The position numbers were made by a program, and so were the translations under genes. DNA of 64,000 nt from Viridibacillus soli (lineage in GTDB: Bacteria; Bacillota; Bacilli; Bacillales_A; Planococcaceae), in NCBI RefSeq assembly GCF_016612995.1, contig NZ_JAEOAH010000017.1, forward strand, positions 62,001 to 126,000, written 5' to 3'. Shown piece after piece: positions 57,562 through 64,000 of this stretch. Each line of letters opens with the position of its first letter. Positions within the stretch are counted from its first letter, which is position 1. Below the pieces are notes generated by a model. It saw nothing but the letters and a program-made list of their open reading frames with translations, had not been told where the DNA came from and ran no database searches.

Positions 57562-57595
57562 AGTAACAATCGACGAACATACTACGATTGTTACT
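57562..57595. repeat. Inverted repeat upstream of yojF
   Basis: AGTAACAATCG and CGATTGTTACT are perfect 11-bp arms with a 12-nt loop, followed by TTTTCC. It lies mid-way in a 390-bp gap with no visible gene. It may be a terminator remnant or an operator. Confidence 0.6.
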
Positions 57596-57756
57596 TTTCC
57601 TAAGGTATATGTCCTTTTAATGTTAGAAAGTTATCTGCCAATTAAATTCGACAATATGTGTAAATAAAATTTGTATTTTGAGCTTTCCAATCGCATTCAT
57701 GCAAATTTTTCTCTATACTAAAGAATAGATTGCTAGCTGTTGGAAGGAGAATTTAA

Positions 57757-58107
57757 TTGGAAATTGTACAAATAGAAAAGCTTCAGCAACTTCTTAATTC
57801 CTTTGCGAATAAAGATGTTTATATACATTTAGAGACGACGAACGGGGCTTATGCCTCTCATTTTAATGAAAAAGTATTCAACGCTGGTGCATTTATCCGT
57901 AACATAAAACTCCAATATGAATTGGGTAAAGTTACAGCAGATGCTCCTCATCGCGTTGGTTTGAAACTGGCTCATGGTTGGGTTTATGCACAAGGCATCA
58001 CTCACTATGAAATAGACGAACAAAACCGCTTGTTAATGGCTGGACATGATTATGACGGCAAATTAGCAGTGGCACTTGAAATTAGCAAAACACCATTTAC
58101 TTATTAA
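57757..58107 (+). CDS. yojF: YojF family protein (DUF1806)
   Basis: The 116-residue protein is of the DUF1806 family found next to bshB2. It begins with TTG (57757), preceded by GGAAGGAG 8 nt away. HLETTNGAYASHF and KLAHGWVYAQGITHYEI are recognisable. Function is unknown; the stable pairing suggests a link to bacillithiol. bshB2 follows by 16 bp. Confidence 0.87.
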   Translation: MEIVQIEKLQQLLNSFANKDVYIHLETTNGAYASHFNEKVFNAGAFIRNIKLQYELGKVTADAPHRVGLKLAHGWVYAQGITHYEIDEQNRLLMAGHDYDGKLAVALEISKTPFTY

Positions 58108-58123
58108 TTAAGGAGTGATTCAG

Positions 58124-58819
58124 ATGGCACTACAACCTGAACGACATGTACTTGTCGTATTCCCCCACCCTGATGATGAAGCATTTGGTGTTTCTGGCAC
58201 CATCTCAACTTATGTCAATCAAGGTACACCTGTCACATATGCATGCTTAACACTTGGCGAAATGGGACGTAATCTTGGGAATCCCGCATTTGCGACACGT
58301 GAATCTTTACCTTTAGTCCGTAAAAAAGAATTGCAGGCTGCATGCGATGCAATGGGCGTTACAGATTTGCGCATGATGGGATTACGCGATAAAACAGTAG
58401 AATTCGAAGACGACGAGAAAATGGTTCAAATGATGACCAACTTGATCGAAGAATTGAATCCTTCGTTAATCATCACATTCTATCCAAACTATGCCGTACA
58501 CCCTGATCACGAAGCAACTGCTCGTGCTGTTGTACGTGCTGTTCGCCGTTTGCCTGAAGAACGACGTCCGAAGTTACATGGCGTGGCATTTGCGAACAAT
58601 ACAGGTGAAGGTCTTGGTGAAGCGGATATTGTCAATGATATTCGTGAAGTACGTGAGCAAAAAATTGGCGCTTTGCGTGCCCATATTTCTCAAACTGCTT
58701 GGATGCTTGAAGAAAATGAAAAGCGCCTTGCTGCTGGGGAACCAGAAGCTGAAAATTGGTTAACTTTCGAACGCTTTTTCAAATATCGCTGGCATGAAGA
58801 TTTTGAAGAGCAATTTTAA
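58124..58819 (+). CDS. bshB2: Bacillithiol deacetylase BshB2
   Basis: Zinc deacetylase (LmbE/PIG-L fold) of 231 residues that converts GlcNAc-malate to GlcN-malate in bacillithiol synthesis. The metal site is in FPHPDDEAFG and a second histidine motif is YAVHPDHEATARA. The ATG at 58124 has AAGGAG upstream. In B. subtilis yojG is the same gene beside yojF, although away from this chromosome region. Confidence 0.92.
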   Translation: MALQPERHVLVVFPHPDDEAFGVSGTISTYVNQGTPVTYACLTLGEMGRNLGNPAFATRESLPLVRKKELQAACDAMGVTDLRMMGLRDKTVEFEDDEKMVQMMTNLIEELNPSLIITFYPNYAVHPDHEATARAVVRAVRRLPEERRPKLHGVAFANNTGEGLGEADIVNDIREVREQKIGALRAHISQTAWMLEENEKRLAAGEPEAENWLTFERFFKYRWHEDFEEQF

Positions 58820-58837
58820 AAAGATAAAATTATTTTT

Positions 58838-58866
58838 CTTGCTTTCTTTTAAAGAAAGATTGCAAG
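58838..58866 (+). terminator. Possible terminator of bshB2
   Basis: CTTGC and TTCTTT pair with AAAGAA and GCAAG (small bulges); a T-rich stretch follows after 4 bp. Weak. Confidence 0.4.
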
Positions 58867-59019
58867 GAAAGTTTTATTTTCCAATAAACCAGTACTCTAT
58901 AAAATTTCACGCTCATTATTATCTGAAAAGTATGACTTTTGTCCAAACTATTTACATATGAATGTAAACTCTTTATGATGAATAAATATTCAAATAAAAA
59001 ATGAGGTATTTAATATAAA

Positions 59020-60375
59020 ATGAAAAAATTCCCTGTATCTACTTGGCTATTGTTTATAATCCCTTCAATTATCGGGGTATTCTTATTTATGACGCCAATA
59101 AAAACAGCTGATGGCTGGAAGGTTCCTATCGCAATTTTGGCAAATTTACTTGCCGGTTCAGTGGTTTCCTTTATTTCTTGGTTTACTATTTTTATCTTTT
59201 TGATTGCAGCATTAGGTTCCGTTGCCTATCAGTTTATCCCGCAAAAAGATCCTAAAAAACCAACTATGTTCGATGGTATTTTCCGTGTAAACTGGTTTTG
59301 GACAATTACACGTGTACTAGGCTTTATCTTTGGGTTAATGGTTGTCATGGATTTTGGTCCTAGCGCAATTCGTAATGAGGGCACCGGTGGCTTGTTAATG
59401 AATCCTGATGATGGCCTTGTTACATTCCTATTCACAATTTTCCTATTCGCAGGTTTACTATTACCATTCTTAACTGAATTTGGCTTACTTGAATTCTTCG
59501 GTACAATGATGGTTAAAATCATGCGTCCATTATTCAAAATTCCAGGACGTTCTTCAATCGATGCATTAGCCTCTTGGATTGGTGACGGTACAATCGGTGT
59601 ACTTTTAACAAATAGACAATATGAAGAAGGCAATTATACGCAAAAGGAAGCTTCGATTATTGCAACTTCCTTTTCAATCGTATCAATTACATTCTGTATC
59701 GTCGTTATTGATGCAGTTGATTTAGGTCGATATTTCATCCCGTTTTACGGTTCTGTTGTGCTTTGTGGTTTGGTATTGGCATTTATCATGCCTCGTATTT
59801 ATCCACTTTCTAAGAAAAAGAATACGTATATTAATGGACAAGAGATTGATTTAGAACGCGAGAAATTACCTAAAGGATATAATATGTTCACTCATGGTTT
59901 AGAAAATGCGTTGAAGACCGCTGAGCGTAACCGTAAATTCAGCAAATTCTTTGTTGATGGCTTCAAAAATGTTTTAGATATGTGGTTCGGTGTTGCACCT
60001 ATCGTAATGGCATTTGGTACAATTGCTTTAATGCTTGCTGAATTCACTGGTGTCTTTACTTTCTTAGGAAAACCATTTGAACCAATTTTAACAGTACTCG
60101 GTTTACCAGAAGCTTCCGAAGCTGCACAAACAATGGTTGTAGGATTTGCTGATATGTTCCTACCAACTATTATAGGTGCTGGTATTGAATCAGATTTGAC
60201 ACGCTTTGTCATCGCTGGTGTTTCTGTTTCTCAATTGATCTACATGTCTGAAGTTGGTGGCTTAATTCTTGGTACGAAAATCCCGCTTAACTTTTTCGAG
60301 TTGATCATTATTTTCTTATTGCGTACATTGATCTCTTTACCAATTATCGCTGGTATTGGACATTTAATCTTTTAA
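59020..60375 (+). CDS. YjiH family membrane protein (nucleoside-recognition Gate domains)
   Basis: The 451-residue protein has about ten membrane helices and two Gate-type segments (IPGRSSIDALASWIGDGTIGVLL and a later IVMAFGTIALMLAEFTGVF), typical of the YjiH family. It is presumably a transporter, but the substrate is unknown. GAGGT lies about 12 nt before the ATG, a long spacing. It is single between bshB2 and a terminator. Confidence 0.82.
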   Translation: MKKFPVSTWLLFIIPSIIGVFLFMTPIKTADGWKVPIAILANLLAGSVVSFISWFTIFIFLIAALGSVAYQFIPQKDPKKPTMFDGIFRVNWFWTITRVLGFIFGLMVVMDFGPSAIRNEGTGGLLMNPDDGLVTFLFTIFLFAGLLLPFLTEFGLLEFFGTMMVKIMRPLFKIPGRSSIDALASWIGDGTIGVLLTNRQYEEGNYTQKEASIIATSFSIVSITFCIVVIDAVDLGRYFIPFYGSVVLCGLVLAFIMPRIYPLSKKKNTYINGQEIDLEREKLPKGYNMFTHGLENALKTAERNRKFSKFFVDGFKNVLDMWFGVAPIVMAFGTIALMLAEFTGVFTFLGKPFEPILTVLGLPEASEAAQTMVVGFADMFLPTIIGAGIESDLTRFVIAGVSVSQLIYMSEVGGLILGTKIPLNFFELIIIFLLRTLISLPIIAGIGHLIF

Positions 60376-60381
60376 TCAAAT

Positions 60382-60419
60382 AAAGAAGGGCAGTCTTATT
60401 TAAAAGATTGCCCTTCTTT
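60382..60419 (+). terminator. Terminator of the YjiH-family gene
   Basis: AAAGAAGGGCA and TGCCCTTCTTT pair around a short loop, with T-runs following. Confidence 0.88.
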
Positions 60420-60535
60420 ATTTTTAAAGTAACTACCATTCGTATTCAGAAACACCCATTCTGAATACGTTAATAACGTTCTTTTTTTGTTACACTTTTA
60501 AATAAGGTAGTTCCTTTACAGCTGGCAATAGATAC

Positions 60536-62701
60536 TTATTCTTCTATATGACAAAGGAACCCTTGCTTTAGGCAAACATCAATCATAAATTTCTTATAAC
60601 CTACAGATTCAAATTCGACACCAATGGCTTGTCCACTCACCTCTAGTATTTCTCCTTTACCAAACACATGATGTTCTACATTGCTATTTAGCTGCAAATC
60701 TTCTTTTTTAGTAATGGCATTTACGGGAATATCTCGGGCGTGTTTACTTTCCCGAAAACTAGTTTCCTTTTTCACTAATGATTTCCCTTTCACTAAACGA
60801 TGGACACTTTTTAAAAACAAGGATTCCGCTACATGTTCATCGTCCTTTAAATGATAGGTGAGTAGCTCCAAATGCTTGCGAGCTCGAGTCATCCCTACAT
60901 AAAAAAGCCGTACTGCTTCCTCAATAGGCTCGTTATTATCCTCATCCTGCTGCTTTAAATCATCCTTTGAAGGGATAATTCCATCTACGAGATCAATCAT
61001 ATATACGTTGTCATACTCTAATCCCTTTGCGCTATGCAAAGTAGATAAAGTGACAACATCACGCCCTTTGTTTGACCAGGACGTTTTCATAATTTCTTCT
61101 AATTCTTTTAGCCGCTTTGCGAACGCTTCAAGATTTGGCAGACCGACCGCAATATGCTCTAGCTGATTGAGTACACCTAATAAGCCTTCCTCATTGAATC
61201 CTAAATGTTCTGCCGTGTTGCGAATAGATTTTTCATAACCGAGGTTTTTACGAATGATTTTTATCGCTTCTTCTGGATCTAGTATGTTTATCTTTTTAAT
61301 TAATTGCTTTGTTTTTTTCAATGCCTGCTCCTGGTAATCTGCATGTCTAACCTCCTGGAGTTGGTCAAAGACTGATGTTTGGTTATTATTATTTTTCAAA
61401 TAAACCATTTGTTTTTTCGTAATATAGGCATTCATTTTCGTATGCACTTTTTCTAGAATATCTACGCGTGTATCGTTATAAGAAAGGCGCATAAAGTTTA
61501 GCATATCTTCTACAATCCAATGGCGGAAAAACTTCAAATCTACGTCCTTCATATAAAATGGTAAACCTGCTTTATTTAACTTATCCACTAAACGGATTGC
61601 CGAAGAATTATTACGATATAAGATGGCTGTTTCTTGCGGGTTACTGCTCTTTTCAATTTCTTGAACCACATAGTTAAGCTGTAGTTCATAGCGCTGCATA
61701 TTATGAATTTCAATGGGCTTACCGGCAGGATTTTCCGTGAACATTTCCTTAGCGTAGCGCTTTGGGTTACGTTTAATGAAGTCATTGGCTGTTTTTACGA
61801 TTTCTGGTGTAGAGCGATAGTTTTGTGTCATTGTTAGAATTTTAGCTTGAGGATAATTTTTTTCAAACTCTAATAGCTTCTGGACGTCTGAGCCACGCCA
61901 CATGAAGATCGATTGGTCATCGTCTGCTACGACACAAAGATTATTTTGTGGCTTAGCTAATAGAGTAATGATATCATGCTGTATCACGGAATTATCCTGG
62001 CTCTCATCAGTCAAAATATACTCAAAACGATGCTGATATTTCGTTCGAATTTGCTCGTCATCTTGTAAAATCCTCAAGCAGTATGTGAGCATATCATCAA
62101 AATCAAGGAGCAGATGCTGCGGGTTCTGTGTTTTGAATTGCTCATACGCTTTGTACATATCAGAAATGCCTGAGATGGATGATTTCACAGAGCCCAGCTG
62201 CTCACTAGAAAGCATGCGATTTTTCACATAGCTAATGTAGGTGAGGAGCTCGTCCATTTCATCTTCGGTTGGGTTTGTATTTTTCATTTCTGTGAATATA
62301 TTACGCAGTATCATCTTCTTATGAAGAGGTACATCATTGCCCCCTTCAACCAGTTGAAATGTTAGATGTTGCTTTGCAAAGTATTCACGCACTACTTGGA
62401 AAGAAAAGCTATGAATTGTAGAGAAATGTACTTTCTCATGGGTAAGTTTACCGAAGAATTGATCGAAGCGCTGCGCCATATCTTGTGCGGAGGCTTTACT
62501 GAATGTAATTGCAAGGATCGCTTGTGCGGGAACTTTCTTTACTAATAGTAAATAGCCAATTTTCATATTCAATGTCGTCGTTTTTCCAGAGCCGGGCGAT
62601 GCTAATAATAATAAAGGCCCATCTGAATAACGGACTGCCTGTTTTTGCACGTCATTTAAGGAAACGCCCGTATGTTGTTGCATTTTTTCGAAGAAGTTCA
62701 T
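60536..62701 (-). CDS. UvrD/Rep-type DNA helicase
   Basis: SF1A helicase of 721 residues, moving 3' to 5' on single-stranded DNA. Motifs in order are ASPGSGKTTTL (Walker A), STIHSFSF, VADDDQSIFMWRGSD (Walker B/III), QNYRST, TLHSAKGLEYDNVYM and LFYVGMTRARKHL. A PcrA-like Tudor tail (HVFGKGEILEVSGQAIGVEFE) closes the protein. It is not the usual pcrA by position; it resembles B. subtilis YjcD-like paralogues. The start is ATG at 62701 with AAAGGA upstream. Confidence 0.9.
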   Translation of the reverse strand: MNFFEKMQQHTGVSLNDVQKQAVRYSDGPLLLLASPGSGKTTTLNMKIGYLLLVKKVPAQAILAITFSKASAQDMAQRFDQFFGKLTHEKVHFSTIHSFSFQVVREYFAKQHLTFQLVEGGNDVPLHKKMILRNIFTEMKNTNPTEDEMDELLTYISYVKNRMLSSEQLGSVKSSISGISDMYKAYEQFKTQNPQHLLLDFDDMLTYCLRILQDDEQIRTKYQHRFEYILTDESQDNSVIQHDIITLLAKPQNNLCVVADDDQSIFMWRGSDVQKLLEFEKNYPQAKILTMTQNYRSTPEIVKTANDFIKRNPKRYAKEMFTENPAGKPIEIHNMQRYELQLNYVVQEIEKSSNPQETAILYRNNSSAIRLVDKLNKAGLPFYMKDVDLKFFRHWIVEDMLNFMRLSYNDTRVDILEKVHTKMNAYITKKQMVYLKNNNNQTSVFDQLQEVRHADYQEQALKKTKQLIKKINILDPEEAIKIIRKNLGYEKSIRNTAEHLGFNEEGLLGVLNQLEHIAVGLPNLEAFAKRLKELEEIMKTSWSNKGRDVVTLSTLHSAKGLEYDNVYMIDLVDGIIPSKDDLKQQDEDNNEPIEEAVRLFYVGMTRARKHLELLTYHLKDDEHVAESLFLKSVHRLVKGKSLVKKETSFRESKHARDIPVNAITKKEDLQLNSNVEHHVFGKGEILEVSGQAIGVEFESVGYKKFMIDVCLKQGFLCHIEE

Positions 62702-62898
62702 GTCTATTCGTAATCCTTTCCGTTCATTCATACTGTTGCTTCTATTATAGCTTAAGCTAGTTGGAAACGCTTTTTTGCCCGCTTAAACACAAAATTACGA
62801 AACATTTAGAATTAACTCAATATTTAGTCCATTCAGCATGTATAATATGTTAAAATAAATAAATGCAATTTAAGGAATCGGAGGTTAGATGAATAATT

Positions 62899-64000
62899 AT
62901 GACAGTATCAGATGTAAAGACCGTTCAGGTGGAAAATGTACTAATTGCCTATCAATTTTTAAAAGATGTTGTTGCTCACACACCATTGCAAAAAAATGAC
63001 TATTTATCCGAAAAATATAGCTGTACCGTTTATTTAAAACGTGAAGACTTACAACATGTTCGTTCATTTAAACTACGAGGTGCTTACTATAAAATTAAGA
63101 GCATTGAAAATGATGCGCGTGAAAAAGGTATTGTTTGCGCAAGTGCCGGTAACCACGCACAAGGTGTTGCTTACGCTTGTGCCCATTTAGGCATTCGTGG
63201 CCATATTTTCATGCCTACTACTACACCTTCACAAAAAATCGAGCAAGTGAAAATGTTCGGACGTGAATTTGTTGAGGTTATTTTATCAGGCGATACTTTT
63301 GATGATTCTGCCAAAAGTGCGCAGGCATTTTCAAAAGCTGAAGAGCATATTTTCATTCACCCATTCGATGATATAGATGTAATCGCTGGTCAAGGTACGG
63401 TTGCCGTTGAAGTGATGAATGATATTGAAGAGCCGATTGACTATGTATTTGGTAGTATTGGTGGGGGCGGCTTGATCGCTGGGGTATCTTCCTATATTAA
63501 AAACCTTTCCCCTCAGACTAAAATCATTGGTGTTGAGCCAGGTGGTGCTGCGAGTATGAAAGCAGCTTTTGCTAATGGTGGCCCTGTCTCATTAGACCAT
63601 ATCGAAAAGTTCGTTGACGGTGCAGCTGTACAGCGCGTTGGCGAAAACACATATGAGATTTGTAAAAAATACATTGATGATATTGTATCTGTTCCTGAAG
63701 GTAAAGTTTGTACGACAATTCTTAGTTTATATAATAAGCACGCTATTATTGCAGAGCCTGCTGGTGCTTTGCCAGTAGCCGCACTTGACTACTATCAAAA
63801 TCAAATCAAAGGTAAATCCGTTGTTTGTATTATTAGTGGTGGTAACAACGATATCGGTCGTATGCAAGAAATAAAAGAGAAATCTTTGATTCATGAAGGC
63901 TTACTATACTATTTTATCGTCAATTTTCCACAACGTGCAGGAGCTCTCCGTCAGTTCCTAGGCGACGTACTTGGACCAGATGATGATATTACAACATTCG
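62899..64000 (+). CDS. ilvA: Threonine dehydratase, biosynthetic (3' end beyond the window)
   Basis: PLP enzyme turning threonine into 2-oxobutyrate for isoleucine synthesis. The reading frame is open from ATG at 62899 to the edge (367 codons). The PLP lysine is K58 in RSFKLRGAY, the phosphate cup is GSIGGGGLIAG, and an ACT-like regulatory part begins at LLYYFIVNFPQRAGALRQF. Length so far matches the short single-ACT Bacillus type. GGAGG lies 14 nt upstream. No T-box leader is seen in the short upstream gap. Confidence 0.93.
   Translation, partial: MTVSDVKTVQVENVLIAYQFLKDVVAHTPLQKNDYLSEKYSCTVYLKREDLQHVRSFKLRGAYYKIKSIENDAREKGIVCASAGNHAQGVAYACAHLGIRGHIFMPTTTPSQKIEQVKMFGREFVEVILSGDTFDDSAKSAQAFSKAEEHIFIHPFDDIDVIAGQGTVAVEVMNDIEEPIDYVFGSIGGGGLIAGVSSYIKNLSPQTKIIGVEPGGAASMKAAFANGGPVSLDHIEKFVDGAAVQRVGENTYEICKKYIDDIVSVPEGKVCTTILSLYNKHAIIAEPAGALPVAALDYYQNQIKGKSVVCIISGGNNDIGRMQEIKEKSLIHEGLLYYFIVNFPQRAGALRQFLGDVLGPDDDITTF

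Overview
This AT-rich window looks like a stretch of chromosome from a spore-forming Bacillales bacterium, most likely Lysinibacillus or a close relative in the Planococcaceae/Caryophanaceae. Sporulation and germination genes (spoIIR, spo0F, an rsfA-like gene, cwlJ, gerQ) are present. Gene order follows the Bacillus subtilis block running from spoIIR/prfA through rho, spo0F, pyrG, rpoE, argS, pbpG, ywfO, hemQ and gerQ to ung and pdxK. I see no rRNA, tRNA, CRISPR array, prophage or intact insertion sequence. The genus is inferred from protein character and synteny, not from a database search.

Layout. 1-10.5 kb: minus-strand housekeeping genes, namely partial spoIIR, prmC, prfA, an amidase, tdk, rpmE, rho, glpX, murA, transaldolase, fba and spo0F. 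10.5-15 kb: ywjG, pyrG with a CTP-sensing leader, rpoE, and two repeat-rich stretches. 15-26 kb: an acyl-CoA/branched-chain catabolism block with icmF (a B12-dependent fused mutase), a TetR/FadR-like regulator, two acyl-CoA dehydrogenases, hbd, thiolase and a FadF-type membrane iron-sulfur oxidoreductase. FadR-like operators lie upstream of the thiolase and fadF genes. 26-36 kb: a cobalamin uptake and salvage operon of twelve genes behind a cobalamin riboswitch (btuF, btuC, btuD-cbiZ fusion, cbiB, cobD, cobU, cobS, cobC, a second short cobU-like gene, a PduO-type adenosyltransferase, cblT, cblS). It can supply the adenosylcobalamin that IcmF needs. 36-64 kb: argS, a diguanylate cyclase, a class A PBP, the ywhD/ywhB/ywgA/ywfO series, rsfA, lipL, hemQ, pnuC, cwlJ-gerQ, ung, pdxK, yojF-bshB2, a YjiH-family membrane protein, a UvrD-like helicase and the start of ilvA.

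The least explained material is intergenic. (1) A dispersed element of about 80-125 bp occurs in at least five copies plus a fragment. At pyrG, icmF and argS it lies between the stop codon and the next terminator, always in the same orientation, with stems whose sequence changes between copies while pairing is kept. (2) Two arrays, at 14.5 kb and 54 kb, are built on the octamer TATGACTC spaced 19 or 21 bp apart. (3) A 21-bp tandem array of about 22 copies lies between ywjG and pyrG, and its consensus partly resembles the octamer arrays. (4) An inverted repeat with perfect 18-bp arms overlaps the ywjG promoter between spo0F and ywjG. These are my main candidates for undescribed biology.

Start codons were chosen from Shine-Dalgarno placement and family length. 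Several genes use GTG or TTG (amidase, pyrG, rpoE, thiolase, yojF). Promoter, operator and terminator calls come from reading the sequence by eye and have not been computed.
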